Notes: a model not told the origin generated them from the sequence alone. A stretch of 64,000 nt of DNA from Membranihabitans marinus (GCF_021729155.1 NZ_JAJQYA010000001.1:248001-312000); one strand, 5' to 3'. Shown: positions 34,837 through 44,806, counted from the stretch's first letter. Program-made: numbers and translations.

Positions 34837-37800
34837 TTAAAAGACGATATTGAATTTCACATAATAAGATTTAGTAGCTGGGGTCCGCATACCGGTGAAT
34901 CCGTAAATGTTACTGCCCGAACCATAATAGTTGAGCTCTGGATCATATCCTCTGTATGGGGTGTTTAAGAAAAGATTGTTTCCAACCAAACTTATCTGTG
35001 CTTTTTCTATCTGGTTATTGCCAAACAAAGTGCTAGGAAGGGTGTAAGTCAAATTGACATTTCTCAACCTAATCCAAGAAGCATCGTGTAAATGCGCTTC
35101 AGGAGCATATCTATAAATGTTTGAGTTTCGGTAAAAACCAGCCGGATCGATTTCAACTGCGGTAGTATTTTCTTCGTAAATAGGATTGCCAGAACCATCG
35201 GTTCCCGTCAATTGAACGGCGTCGAAAACCACTCTTTCATATCTACCATTAGTTTCAGTCAACTGCCCATTATCAATACTGTAGGGTCTCGAAACATCGA
35301 TAACCTTACCTCCTTTTTTCCATTCCCAAAGGAAGGATAATGCCAAATTCTTATAACTAATGCTATTGGTCATACCCAAGATAAAGTCGGGTAATGCATT
35401 GCCCATCAAAACACTGGTGTCAGAATTTAGTCGAGGTAGACCGTCTTCCATTACGATCAGTCTTCCGTCTTCTGTACGTTCAAACGGTTGTCCATATAAA
35501 TCACCAATAAGTCCACCAACTACGTATTTATTGGTAACATTTCGATTGGTGGCCAAGATGATTTCATTGTCTTCACTACCGGTATTAATGGATTTAACCT
35601 TGCCCTCTGTTTTGGAATAGTTAAGTGAAATATCCCAGTTGAGTCCATCTTTGGATTCAAATATGGTACCGGTGACCAAAGCCTCAAAACCTTTGCTGTC
35701 TAAATCACCAGCATTGGTCAAAAATCTTGATGCTCCGGTGGCGTTACTAATAGGCACACTGAGGATCATGTTTTCCAATTTACTTTGATAATAACTTAAA
35801 TCAAAGCCCAATCGATTGTTCATCAATCGCAGATCTAATCCAAATTCCGTAGTCTTTGTAAACTCAGGTTTTAGGTTCTCATCTCCAAAAGAGGATTGCT
35901 GGGTATATCCAATAACATCTCCAAAAGGAAATCCACTGGCCAATTGGAAGTATTTTCCAACTTCATATGGATCGGCGTCTTTACCCACCATAGCATATGA
36001 CCCTCTCAATTTAAGGAAAGAGATGATGTCTGGTAAGTCAGTCATGTCCGATACTACCCATGATAGATTGGTAGAAGGGAAAAAGTATGACCTATTATCT
36101 ACCGGTAAAGTCGATGACCAGTCGTTACGACCAGTTACGGTTAAATATAAAAATCTCTTGTAGTCCAAGGTAAGATCAGCAAATACAGCCATGTTTCTGT
36201 ATTTGGTGTCTGAATTGGATTGCTCCAAATCGATGGTGTTGTTTAAATTGAAAAAATTATCCAATTCAAATTGCTTACCTACCAAGGTTACTCTTTTTGC
36301 ATTATAACCATAGGTATAGTGACCAAGGGTAGCAGATAAGCTAAAGTCTTGATTTAAAGAAAAATTACCTGCAAGGTATAGGTTAGAAGTCAATGAAGTT
36401 TTAGAGATGTTGTTATCAACCAAAAATCCATAAGGGCTTCCCAGTACCCCAGATTGACCTTCATCGGTCTCAGGATGTACTATTCTTTCACGAGCGTCTC
36501 CATAATGATCTAACCCCAATGAATAGTTTAGTGACACAGAAGGCAATAGTTGATAAGACATTTGTGTACCACCTATGATACGATTGACCAAACTCTCATT
36601 GCTTATGTTTTCAGCAAGGAAAAGAGGGTGGTCAATGATACCAGCAGCAAAATTGTTGCCATAAGTATAGGGTGTCTCATAAAAAGTAGCATCAGATATA
36701 TTCGACATATAGGCCAATACATTCATAATGGATTTTCTTCCTTCATGTGGTGTATTGCCTTTGGCATTGGTATAGATAATATTGGTGTTAATCTTAAATT
36801 TATCCGAACCTTGATAGGTTGAACTCAAATTGATGGTCGCTTTATCATAATAAGAGGTGGGAATAATACCTTGATCTGAGGAATAATTACCCGATACTCT
36901 GTATTTAAAGTTGTCGCTACCCGCGGCTAAACTTAATCCAACATTGCTCGATTGACCGGTTTGATAAAAATCTTCATAAACATTGCTAACCTTCGTCGTG
37001 GTCTGATCAGTTACTCCTGCTCCCCAAGAGTCCCACTCAAAAGTTCTTTTTAATGAAGTGGAACGATTTCCATCAATAAAAGAAGTTTGTACTTCCGGTA
37101 CTTTGTTGACTTCACTCCATCCATGGGTGTAGTGAGCACTGATTTGAGGTTTGGCAGAGCTACCTTGCTTGGTTTTGATAATGATTACCCCATTGGCGGC
37201 TCGAACTCCATATAGAGCAGTTGCAGCTGCCCCTTTCAATACACTCATTGACTCTATATCATCTGGATTTATATCGGCAATACGATTGGTGGAAGAACCC
37301 TGGGTTCTACTATTACTTCCGATACCGTAATCGGCACCACCTGGAATTATGGGTGGGGCATCGATGTCATCACTTACTTCAATACCATCGATGACAAAAA
37401 GTGGTCGATTGGATCGAGATGGATTAAGGGAAGAAATTCCCCGAATCAAGATATCGGCACCAGCACCTGGAGCACCACTTGAGTTATTAACATAAAGACC
37501 AGCTATTCTACCTTGTAATGAATTCACAAGATTGACTTGATTGGTTTTTGAAATTTCTTCAGAATTGAGATCTTCCACGGCATAACCCAAAGCTTTGCGT
37601 TCCCGTGAAATCCCCAAGGCAGTGACAACTATTTCGTCCAATTGATTTCCTTCCGACAATACGACATCTATGGTGTTCGATGAACCAACGACAATGTCTT
37701 GACTGGCATATCCAACATAAGAAAATCTTAAAGTTTGGCCGGATTCGGCGGTAATGATGTACTTACCGTTAAAATCAGTAACTACACCTTGATCGGTTTC

Positions 37801-37941
37801 TACCAACAATATATTGGCAGCAATGAGAGGTAGTCCATCTTCATCTGTGACAGTACCTTCAATTTTCATTTCCTGTGCAAAGGCAGTCATACAACTGACC
37901 ATGACAGTAAACAAAACAAATAAGAGTTTTTGTTTCTTCAT
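34837..37941 (-). CDS. SusC/RagA-type TonB-dependent transporter
   Basis: A 1034-residue outer-membrane receptor: signal peptide ending AFAQ, carboxypeptidase-regulatory-like domain (GTVTDEDGLPLIAANILLV), LDEIVVTALG at the TonB-proximal segment, plug (NLVNSLQGRIAGLYV, ILIRGISSL, PLFVIDGIEVSDD, SMSVLKGAAATALYGVRAANGVIIIKTK) and beta-barrel ending in YYVKFNIVF. It heads the minus-strand operon with susD and a small lipoprotein. The barrel pairs with SusD to move substrate through the outer membrane by TonB energy. An orphan system without degradative enzymes. A 380-base gap upstream should hold its promoter. Confidence 0.92.
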   Translation of the reverse strand: MKKQKLLFVLFTVMVSCMTAFAQEMKIEGTVTDEDGLPLIAANILLVETDQGVVTDFNGKYIITAESGQTLRFSYVGYASQDIVVGSSNTIDVVLSEGNQLDEIVVTALGISRERKALGYAVEDLNSEEISKTNQVNLVNSLQGRIAGLYVNNSSGAPGAGADILIRGISSLNPSRSNRPLFVIDGIEVSDDIDAPPIIPGGADYGIGSNSRTQGSSTNRIADINPDDIESMSVLKGAAATALYGVRAANGVIIIKTKQGSSAKPQISAHYTHGWSEVNKVPEVQTSFIDGNRSTSLKRTFEWDSWGAGVTDQTTTKVSNVYEDFYQTGQSSNVGLSLAAGSDNFKYRVSGNYSSDQGIIPTSYYDKATINLSSTYQGSDKFKINTNIIYTNAKGNTPHEGRKSIMNVLAYMSNISDATFYETPYTYGNNFAAGIIDHPLFLAENISNESLVNRIIGGTQMSYQLLPSVSLNYSLGLDHYGDARERIVHPETDEGQSGVLGSPYGFLVDNNISKTSLTSNLYLAGNFSLNQDFSLSATLGHYTYGYNAKRVTLVGKQFELDNFFNLNNTIDLEQSNSDTKYRNMAVFADLTLDYKRFLYLTVTGRNDWSSTLPVDNRSYFFPSTNLSWVVSDMTDLPDIISFLKLRGSYAMVGKDADPYEVGKYFQLASGFPFGDVIGYTQQSSFGDENLKPEFTKTTEFGLDLRLMNNRLGFDLSYYQSKLENMILSVPISNATGASRFLTNAGDLDSKGFEALVTGTIFESKDGLNWDISLNYSKTEGKVKSINTGSEDNEIILATNRNVTNKYVVGGLIGDLYGQPFERTEDGRLIVMEDGLPRLNSDTSVLMGNALPDFILGMTNSISYKNLALSFLWEWKKGGKVIDVSRPYSIDNGQLTETNGRYERVVFDAVQLTGTDGSGNPIYEENTTAVEIDPAGFYRNSNIYRYAPEAHLHDASWIRLRNVNLTYTLPSTLFGNNQIEKAQISLVGNNLFLNTPYRGYDPELNYYGSGSNIYGFTGMRTPATKSYYVKFNIVF

Positions 37942-38323
37942 AATTTTTGAATTTTTTCACTAATAAATACCCTAGCGTTAGTAGACTAGGATTGTGGTAA
38001 AAGATGACAATCAGAAAGTTAAAATTAATAAAAAATAAACATTAAAACTACCGCTAGTTTAAATTTGATTATTTTATAGACGAAAATTGGTGGTTTTTAA
38101 AGTTTTTGTTTGTTATTATACAACTAATTGTTTTTTGCCCGATGAGAATTAATAAAGGGTGATTTTGTTGTTTTTTAGCTGTATGTTTTGTGTTGCAATG
38201 TATGCTCGGAATAATCGAATAAATTATTCTATTTTTTTAATTTACATGATGATTTTCAGTTTTTTTATCTCTGAAATTGCAATGTTTTATTTGGAATAAT
38301 TATACTTTAATTTACGATCAGAC
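37942..38323. other. intergenic region, leader of second susC operon
   Basis: About 380 AT-rich bases between the susC start and the uvrB stop. CCCTAG/CTAGG forms a weak hairpin near 37970-37990 in the susC leader. I find no TAnnTTTG on the minus strand and no gene. The uvrB terminator is not evident. Confidence 0.4.
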
Positions 38324-40330
38324 TTATCTTCTTTTCTTTAGGGCCAGCATTTCGTCTCTCAATTGTGCTGCTGTAATAAAGTCTAGATCGGCGGCAGCAG
38401 CTTTCATTTTCGCTTCTGTGAGCGCTATCATTTTGTCTAATTGATCCTTATCCATATATTCTAAAACAGGATCTGCCGCAAGAATTTTATCGGTCTCTTC
38501 AGAGTATTTTTTCTTCCCTCGAATATCGAGGATGGATTTTGAATTGAGGATTTCATCTCTAGATTTGGATACCGTCGTCGGAGTTATACCGTGTTTTTCA
38601 TTATAGGCCATTTGTTTGGCTCGACGTCGATTGGTTTCATCTATGGTTCGTTGCATGGAATCAGTTACCTTATCTGCATAGAATATAACCAAACCGTTTT
38701 GATTACGGGCCGCACGACCAGCCGTCTGGGTCAGTGACCTTTCATTTCTCAAGAATCCCTCTTTGTCTGCGTCGATGATAGCTACTAGAGATACTTCTGG
38801 TAAATCCAATCCTTCCCGCAATAGGTTTACCCCAATCAAGACGTCAAAAGTTCCCAGCCTAAGCTGTTGCAAGATTTCTACCCGTTCCAAGGTGTCTACT
38901 TCTGAGTGTATATATTGACATTTAATATCTATGCGCTGCAAGTATTCAGACAGTTCTTCGGCCATCCTCTTGGTAAGAGTAGTGATCAGTACCCGCTCAT
39001 TCTTTTGAATGCGAAGATCAATTTCGCCCAATAAGTCGTCGACTTGGTTATGACTTGGACGCACTTCAATGGGGGGATCCAATAATCCAGTGGGGCGAAC
39101 TACCTGCTCTACAATCAATCCATCTGTTTGTTCTAATTCGTATTCGGCTGGGGTCGCACTTACATAAATGATTTGATTGGTGATTTCTTCAAATTCTTCA
39201 AAGTTCAAAGGTCGGTTGTCCATGGCCGATGGCAATCGGAAGCCGTAATTGACCAAGTTCATTTTTCTGGCTCGGTCACCACCCCACATACCTCGAATTT
39301 GAGGTAGGGTGACGTGACTCTCGTCAATAACAATGAGGAAGTCGTCGGGAAAATAATCTAAGAGGCAAAATGGTCTGGTTCCTGGCTTTCGACCATCAAA
39401 AAAACGCGAATAGTTTTCTACCCCAGTACAATAACCCAATTCTCGCAACATTTCTAAATCGAAATTTACTCGTTCTTGGATTCGCTTGGCTTCAAAATAT
39501 CTACCATCGCTTTCAAAATATTTTATCTGATCCTGTAGCTCGTCCTCTATGCTGTGGATGATGCCGTGGATTCTATCTTTGGGGGCTACATATAAGTTGG
39601 CAGGATAAATGGCTACATTTTCCAACCTTTCTATACTCTTACCCGTTTCTGTCTCTATCCTTTCTATCTCTTCTATCTCGTCTCCAAAAAAATTAATGCG
39701 GTATCCATAGTCGACATAAGGTAGATTGATGTCTACCGTATCTCCCCGAACTCGGAAGGTAGCCCGTTTAAAATCGATTTCAGTTCTGGAATACAGGATG
39801 GAAACCAGTGAATGCAAAAACAAATTTCTCGACAATATCTGTCCCTCGTGTATTCTTATAATGCCGGTCTTGAAATCTTCGGGATTCCCCATACCGTAGA
39901 TACAGGAAACCGAGGCGACGATAATTACGTCATTTCGACCAGAAAGTAGAGAAGATGTGGCTCGCAGACGAAGCTTGTCCACTTCTTCATTGATCGATAA
40001 ATCTTTTTCAATAAAGGTGTCAGATACCGCGATATATGCTTCTGGTTGGTAATAGTCGTAGTAAGAAACGAAGTATTCTACCGCATTGTCTGGAAAAAAA
40101 TCCCGAAATTCACCGTACAATTGTGCTGTTAATGTCTTATTGTGTGTGATGATAAGGGTAGGCTTATTTACCTTTTCTATTACATTGGCTATGGTAAAGG
40201 TCTTACCAGATCCGGTAACACCGAGTAAAACTTGTGATTTTTCACCAGTCTGAATTCCATTGGTCAACTGCTCAATAGCTTCTGGTTGATCCCCTTTGGG
40301 TTGATAATTTGATTCAATTTTAAATGCCAT
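38324..40330 (-). CDS. uvrB: excinuclease ABC subunit UvrB
   Basis: About 668 residues of UvrB. It starts in typical manner (FKIESNYQPKGDQPEAIEQL), has the Walker A loop GVTGSGKT, the beta-hairpin region (YYDYYQPEAYIAVSDTFIEKD), VVIDESHV-like DEAD region (LIVIDESHVTLPQ), helicase motifs near EGLDLPEVSLVAIIDADKEGFLRNERSLTQTAGRAARN, and the C-terminal UVR domain (LDKMIALTEAKMKAAAADLDF). UvrB loads with UvrA to verify lesions in nucleotide excision repair and hands over to UvrC. The upstream in-frame ATG at 40372 would add 14 unconserved residues; the ATG at 40330 gives the family start MAFKIES. Divergent from the esterase gene. Confidence 0.97.
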   Translation of the reverse strand: MAFKIESNYQPKGDQPEAIEQLTNGIQTGEKSQVLLGVTGSGKTFTIANVIEKVNKPTLIITHNKTLTAQLYGEFRDFFPDNAVEYFVSYYDYYQPEAYIAVSDTFIEKDLSINEEVDKLRLRATSSLLSGRNDVIIVASVSCIYGMGNPEDFKTGIIRIHEGQILSRNLFLHSLVSILYSRTEIDFKRATFRVRGDTVDINLPYVDYGYRINFFGDEIEEIERIETETGKSIERLENVAIYPANLYVAPKDRIHGIIHSIEDELQDQIKYFESDGRYFEAKRIQERVNFDLEMLRELGYCTGVENYSRFFDGRKPGTRPFCLLDYFPDDFLIVIDESHVTLPQIRGMWGGDRARKMNLVNYGFRLPSAMDNRPLNFEEFEEITNQIIYVSATPAEYELEQTDGLIVEQVVRPTGLLDPPIEVRPSHNQVDDLLGEIDLRIQKNERVLITTLTKRMAEELSEYLQRIDIKCQYIHSEVDTLERVEILQQLRLGTFDVLIGVNLLREGLDLPEVSLVAIIDADKEGFLRNERSLTQTAGRAARNQNGLVIFYADKVTDSMQRTIDETNRRRAKQMAYNEKHGITPTTVSKSRDEILNSKSILDIRGKKKYSEETDKILAADPVLEYMDKDQLDKMIALTEAKMKAAAADLDFITAAQLRDEMLALKKRR

Positions 40331-40390
40331 AGTTGTTGTGTAACAGTTAGAATATAAAACGGGTTCAAACATTAAAAATAATATAATAAA

Positions 40391-41161
40391 ATGAGCATAT
40401 CATTAAACTTTAAAGAATTGGGCGAGGGTAAGCCCTTAATTGTATTGCATGGATTGTTTGGTTCATTGGACAATTGGTCGAGTTTGGGCAGACAATGGGC
40501 AGAATATAATAGGGTTTTTCTCGTGGATTTGAGAAATCATGGAAAATCTCCTCATACTGCAGATCATAATTATCCTGCAATGGCTAATGATATAGTTGAT
40601 TTTATTGATCAGCATCAATTGTCCGATGTTACTTTGTTGGGGCATTCTATGGGGGGGAAAGTGGTGATGGAAACCGCCCTTCAAAGACCTGATTTAGTCG
40701 CTCAATTGATAGTGGCCGATATGAGTCCACGACCTTTTCCTCGCGGGCACGATGATATATTTGAAGCGATGAATGCACTAGACTTTTCATCCATTACTTC
40801 TCGCAAAGAAATAGAAACCGTGCTGATGGAAAAACTTCAAGATATCGGTGTGGTATTATTTCTATCTAAAAATATCAAACGCAGTTCGAATGGATTCGAG
40901 TGGAAATTCAATAAGTCGGTATTGGAGGATAGCTATGAGAATGTATTAATGCCCGTTCAATCCTCAGGTATATTTGATAAACCAACCTTGTTTCTCAAGG
41001 GAGAAAACTCCAATTATATTCGCAGTGAAGATCGGGAAAGTATTGTTCAACTCTTTCCTCAGGCTCAAATTAAAACCATTTTTAATGCCGGTCATTGGTT
41101 ACATGCCGATAATCCAAAACAATTTTTCGATGAGGTGTCTTTATTTATAGGTACAACATAG
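40391..41161 (+). CDS. alpha/beta-hydrolase, YbfF-type esterase
   Basis: A 256-residue cytoplasmic hydrolase: HGLFGSLDNW (oxyanion region) at 20-29, the nucleophile elbow GHSMGG with S86, and the late histidine in NAGHWLHADNP. The VDLRNHGKSPH block is typical of the YbfF/ABHD11-like esterase group. Relatives hydrolyse acyl esters such as acyl-CoA or small esters in vitro. It is divergent from uvrB with about 60 bases between starts. Followed after 50 bases by the ctpA-like protease gene. Confidence 0.85.
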   Translation: MSISLNFKELGEGKPLIVLHGLFGSLDNWSSLGRQWAEYNRVFLVDLRNHGKSPHTADHNYPAMANDIVDFIDQHQLSDVTLLGHSMGGKVVMETALQRPDLVAQLIVADMSPRPFPRGHDDIFEAMNALDFSSITSRKEIETVLMEKLQDIGVVLFLSKNIKRSSNGFEWKFNKSVLEDSYENVLMPVQSSGIFDKPTLFLKGENSNYIRSEDRESIVQLFPQAQIKTIFNAGHWLHADNPKQFFDEVSLFIGTT

Positions 41162-41211
41162 TACCAGCGACTGCGGTTTAATCGTTCTATATTGTATCGT
41201 AATTTAATTAA

Positions 41212-42858
41212 ATGAATATGAAAGCGCTAAGAAATATACTTTTATTGACCTTCTGTTTGTTCCCATGGTTTTCCTTTTTACAAGTGACTAGTGGCAATAA
41301 TAAGACTTTTGAAATTGCCAAGAACTTGGAAATCTTCGTTGAGGTGTATAAAAATTTAAATAATCATTACGTCGACGATTTAGATCCAGCAACCATTATG
41401 AATGTGGGACTGGATGCCATTATGAAGTCATTGGATCCATATACTCGGTTTTACTCTGAATCCGAAATAGAGAGTTATCGATTCCAAACCGAGGGTAAAT
41501 ACGATGGTATTGGAGCGAGAATAGCTAAGATCGAGGATGCAGTAACGGTTTTGGAAACCTATGAAGGAGGACCAGCTGTGGCCGCAGGTCTTAGAGCTGG
41601 TGATCAAATTGTGACCATCGATGGGATTTCGCTGTTGAATAAGTCCAATGAGGAGGTCAAGGATGTTTTGTTGGGGACTGGTGGTGCAGAGGTGGTTCTT
41701 GGAGTGAAAAGGTATGGCGATTCCGAGGTGCAGTCTATTCCGGTCAAAAAGGGTGAAGTCAATGTTAAGAATGTTCCCTATTCGGGGATGATAGACGATG
41801 AATATGGGTATATCGCCTTGTCTACTTTTACAGAGCAGGCAGGTAGCAATGTAAGAGGTGCTTTATTGGAATTAATAAATAATAACAAAGGACTGAAAGG
41901 ACTTATTTTTGATTTGCGAGGTAATGGTGGTGGATATCTAAGAGAAGCGGTAGAAGTCTCCAATGTTTTCTTGCCCAAAGGACAATTGATAGCTTCCACC
42001 AAAGGCAAGGTCTTGGAAGAGCAAAAATCTTATAAAACCATGAAGGATGCTGTCAGCGAGGAACTTCCTGTCATCGTGTTAATAGATGGCAACTCTGCTT
42101 CCGCATCAGAGATTGTGAGTGGGTCATTACAGGATTATGATAGAGCGGTATTGCTGGGAGAAAGAACTTATGGCAAGGGCTTAGTGCAGATTACCAAAAA
42201 TTTGCCTTATAACAATCGGATGAAATTGACCACATCTAAATACTATATTCCCAGTGGTCGTTGTATACAGTCGGTAGAATACGATGCCGATGGAGAACCC
42301 ATAGTAATTGCCGATTCACTGAGGACAACCTTTAAAACCAGTAATGGTCGGGTCGTTCTAGATGGGGGAGGAGTAAAACCAGATGTGGAGTTGTCGTCTG
42401 ATATCAATCCCGAAATACTACAGCATTTGCGGCAAAAATATTTGATTTTTAATTATGCCAATGAGTACTATCTCCATCATCCAGAAATAGGCAATGTCGA
42501 AGAATTTGAATATGAGGATTATCAAGATTGGTTAAAATTTATTGAATCAAAGGGTTTTAACTATCAATCTAAAGCTCAGAGTGCTTTGGATGAATTAAAA
42601 AATAATGTCTCTGATTACAAGAAGTTTGAAAAAGAAATCAAAGCTATCAGCAATCAGTTGGCTAAAGAGAAGGAAAGCTCACTGGAAGAACACCAACAGG
42701 TCATTCAACAAGAAATAGGGAAAGAAATTGCCAGTCGTTATTACTTGCAAAAGGGTAAGATACTTTATGCATTGCGTCACGATCCCCAAATCACCAAGGC
42801 TATAGAAGTAATGAAAGATCAAAAAAGATATAATGAAATATTAGCCAAAGGAAACTAG
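41212..42858 (+). CDS. S41 family C-terminal processing protease (CtpA-like)
   Basis: A 548-residue exported serine protease. N-terminal signal/anchor (residues ~5-25), helix with LDAIMKSLDPYTRFYS, a PDZ domain (GIGARIAKIEDAVTVLETYEGGPAVAAGLRAGDQIVTIDG), then the S41 core: YIALSTFTEQAG, LRGNGGGYLREAVEVSNVFLPKG, the nucleophile in DGNSASASEIVSGSLQDYDRA, and the lysine in GERTYGKGLVQ. These proteases trim periplasmic or membrane proteins at the C-terminus. The tail of about 110 residues is helical and charged (coiled-coil-like). Ends 76 bases before tsaB. Confidence 0.93.
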   Translation: MNMKALRNILLLTFCLFPWFSFLQVTSGNNKTFEIAKNLEIFVEVYKNLNNHYVDDLDPATIMNVGLDAIMKSLDPYTRFYSESEIESYRFQTEGKYDGIGARIAKIEDAVTVLETYEGGPAVAAGLRAGDQIVTIDGISLLNKSNEEVKDVLLGTGGAEVVLGVKRYGDSEVQSIPVKKGEVNVKNVPYSGMIDDEYGYIALSTFTEQAGSNVRGALLELINNNKGLKGLIFDLRGNGGGYLREAVEVSNVFLPKGQLIASTKGKVLEEQKSYKTMKDAVSEELPVIVLIDGNSASASEIVSGSLQDYDRAVLLGERTYGKGLVQITKNLPYNNRMKLTTSKYYIPSGRCIQSVEYDADGEPIVIADSLRTTFKTSNGRVVLDGGGVKPDVELSSDINPEILQHLRQKYLIFNYANEYYLHHPEIGNVEEFEYEDYQDWLKFIESKGFNYQSKAQSALDELKNNVSDYKKFEKEIKAISNQLAKEKESSLEEHQQVIQQEIGKEIASRYYLQKGKILYALRHDPQITKAIEVMKDQKRYNEILAKGN

Positions 42859-42934
42859 GCTAATATATTTGTGAATTTTTTAAATGTCTACCATATATAT
42901 ACTATATGTAGGCTGATAAAATTCAAATAAAGGG

Positions 42935-43645
42935 ATGACGACAAATTATTTTTTATGCATCGAGACATCGGGCAAGTACTGTGCGGTATGTCTATTGGCG
43001 GGTGAAGAAGTCTTGGCTTACCGTCGCAATATGAAAGAGAATCAACACGGCAGTGACATTGTTTTGTTGATTGAGGAGGTATTGGCCGAAGGACAGATCT
43101 CATACAGGGATTTAAAGGCTGTGGCCGTCAATCTAGGTCCGGGGTCATATACCTCACTTCGCATAGGGTTGGCAACGGCTAAAGGCTTGTGCTATGCCTT
43201 AGATCTTCCATTGATCGGACTTACGGGATTTGATATATTACTCGATTATGCTCAATCAACTGACCTGTCTATGTACGGACAGTCTTCTCCTGATTATTTT
43301 ATCCCCATGCTGGATGCAGGCCGTATGGAAGTATATACATCTATCTATGATGGATCTAAAATGGAGTGGGCAGAGTATGAGCCCAAAATATTGGATAGTG
43401 AATCCTATGTGGAATTTTTTGACCAGTCCGTTTGTTTTGTAGGTGATGGGGTATTCAAATGGTGGTCCAATATCGAGGTTCCAAAGCAGTGGTGTAGCAT
43501 AGATGTGTCGATAGATGTGAAAATGATGAGGACATTAGTGAATAGATTTTATGGGGAAAATAAAATTTCTAATCTTTTTCAGACCCGCCCTTTATACATC
43601 AAAAAACCTAACATAACTACTTCTAAGAAGCGATACTTTGTTTAG
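42935..43645 (+). CDS. tsaB: tRNA t6A-modification protein TsaB
   Basis: A 236-residue protein of the ASKHA fold: FLCIETSGKYCAVCLL at the start, then ENQHGSDIVLLIEEVLAEG and AVNLGPGSYTSLRIGLATAKGLCYALDLPLIGLTGFD, the signature of TsaB (YeaZ). TsaB partners TsaD and TsaE in making N6-threonylcarbamoyladenosine at position 37 of ANN-reading tRNAs. About 236 residues is the normal length. Genes for partners are not in the window. Located downstream of the ctpA-like gene with a 76-base gap. Confidence 0.93.
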   Translation: MTTNYFLCIETSGKYCAVCLLAGEEVLAYRRNMKENQHGSDIVLLIEEVLAEGQISYRDLKAVAVNLGPGSYTSLRIGLATAKGLCYALDLPLIGLTGFDILLDYAQSTDLSMYGQSSPDYFIPMLDAGRMEVYTSIYDGSKMEWAEYEPKILDSESYVEFFDQSVCFVGDGVFKWWSNIEVPKQWCSIDVSIDVKMMRTLVNRFYGENKISNLFQTRPLYIKKPNITTSKKRYFV

Positions 43646-43801
43646 TAATCAATTGATTACGCATATTTGATATTTATTTTGTGTTTGTGGTTGATAGTGA
43701 TTAGTTAATAAATTCTAATAATATTTTATAGGCACATTCTTTTTTGGTACAGTTTTGGTATTAAGATTAAATGTCATTTGATAAGCCTAAAACAATATAA
43801 A

Positions 43802-44140
43802 ATGAGAAAGCATAAGAAAGAGACATTTACACTGAAGATGGGAAAGAAAGATATTCTTCTCAACTATGCTGAGTTGCGTAAAGCTGTATTGGTACTGCGA
43901 GCGGTTAACCACAAGTTGCGTCAAAGAATCATCAATCTTTTAGAAGAAAACAGTGAAATGACTGTAACTGATATTTATATCAAGTTGCGATTAGAACAAA
44001 GTGTTGCATCACAACACCTAGCCATTCTTAGAAGAGCTGGAGTAGTGAGCACAGAAAGACAAGGTAAATATATTTACTACTCTCTAGACAAAGAGAGACT
44101 AAAACAAATCAACCGACTCGTAGAAGAATTGGCTGAATAG
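43802..44140 (+). CDS. ArsR-type winged-helix regulator
   Basis: A 112-residue regulator from ATG 43802 (an upstream TTG at 43778 is in frame but less likely). HKLRQRIINLLEENSEMTVTDIYIKLRLEQSVASQHLAILRRAGVVSTERQGKYIYYSLD is a textbook ArsR/SmtB helix-turn-helix and wing. There is no cysteine in the protein, so the classical metal sites are absent and the signal must be something else. It is followed by a hairpin terminator. A paralogue with the same DNA-recognition pattern is encoded 230 bases downstream. Confidence 0.87.
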   Translation: MRKHKKETFTLKMGKKDILLNYAELRKAVLVLRAVNHKLRQRIINLLEENSEMTVTDIYIKLRLEQSVASQHLAILRRAGVVSTERQGKYIYYSLDKERLKQINRLVEELAE

Positions 44141-44250
44141 GGAATACTTTAACTCCCTACTTTATATTAACAATCATTAAATATGGTTGATAATTATATT
44201 GAGACCGTGAGGACTCTGTGAATTTATGACCGACTAGAACCTAAACATTA

Positions 44251-44284
44251 AAATGCTGTATCACCTAATGCAGCATTTTTTTTT
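44251..44284 (+). terminator. intrinsic terminator after first arsR-type gene
   Basis: AAATGCTG and CAGCATTT form an 8-bp stem with a 12-base loop, followed by eight or more T residues. Confidence 0.85.
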
Positions 44285-44292
44285 CCTTATTG

Positions 44293-44331
44293 TTTGGAAT
44301 ATATATAAAAAAGTGTAATATTTGTTACACT
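44293..44331 (+). promoter_or_regulatory. promoter and palindromic operator of second arsR-type gene
   Basis: AGTGTAA-TATTTG-TTACACT at 44312-44331 is a perfect 7-bp inverted repeat over a 6-base centre. A -33-like TTTG is at 44293-44296 and the palindrome contains a near -7 element (TAATATTTG). It lies 38 bases before the start of the ArsR-type gene, so autoregulation is likely. Confidence 0.7.
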
Positions 44332-44369
44332 AAGGTTTATTTATTCAAAACAACGAAAACAAAAAGGTC

Positions 44370-44699
44370 ATGAAAACTACTAAGGTTACGCTAAACCCTG
44401 AGCGGGTTGGTAAGGCGTGGGCGATTGCGCATGCACTCGCACATCCTTTACGTCTTAGAATTTTAGAATTTATCGACAGTATGGGAAGTACCAATGTCAA
44501 CCGAATTTATCGGGCTCTTGACATTGAACAGTCGATCACCTCTCAACACCTGCGTATATTAAGAGATGCGGGTATTGTAGTCAACGAAAAAGATGGTAAG
44601 TATGTTCATTATGCAATCAACTACGAAAGAGTTGAAAATGCAGCAATGGCAACCAGTGCATTTGCAGAAGTGGATCGTGCGTATACGATGGTACATTAA
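44370..44699 (+). CDS. ArsR-type winged-helix regulator (paralogue)
   Basis: A 109-residue protein: HALAHPLRLRILEFIDSMGSTNVNRIYRALDIEQSITSQHLRILRDAGIVVNEKDGKYVHYAIN, a complete ArsR/SmtB DNA-binding domain, with a short C-terminal helix (AAMATSAFAEVDRAYTMVH). No cysteine is present, so a classical metal thiolate sensor is excluded. The palindrome at 44312-44331 in front of it is the likely operator. It shares the recognition helix (QSxxSQHLxILRxAG) with the gene before it, so the two may bind related sites. Target genes beyond itself are unknown. Confidence 0.88.
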   Translation: MKTTKVTLNPERVGKAWAIAHALAHPLRLRILEFIDSMGSTNVNRIYRALDIEQSITSQHLRILRDAGIVVNEKDGKYVHYAINYERVENAAMATSAFAEVDRAYTMVH

Positions 44700-44741
44700 T
44701 CGCTACAGTTAATGTTTATCATCCTATAGCATAGGAACTTC

Positions 44742-44806
44742 AAAAACCATATTTTCTTTTCCGCGCTTACACTGTAAGATGGGGTTGAGAAGATATGGTT
44801 TTTTTT
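44742..44806 (+). terminator. intrinsic terminator after second arsR-type gene
   Basis: AAAACCATAT at 44743-44752 pairs with ATATGGTTTT at 44793-44802 with further partial pairing inward (TTCT/AGAA), followed by a T-run. Confidence 0.75.

Noticed and set aside
35816-36163. 115-codon plus-strand frame within the second susC gene
   Set aside because: Antisense shadow of a strongly supported SusC barrel.
40331-40372. Longer N-terminus for UvrB
   Set aside because: Family start is MAFKIES-like; the 14 extra residues have no counterpart.
44160-44250. Small RNA gene between the ArsR-type genes
   Set aside because: Only the terminator hairpin is structured; nothing indicates an independent transcript.
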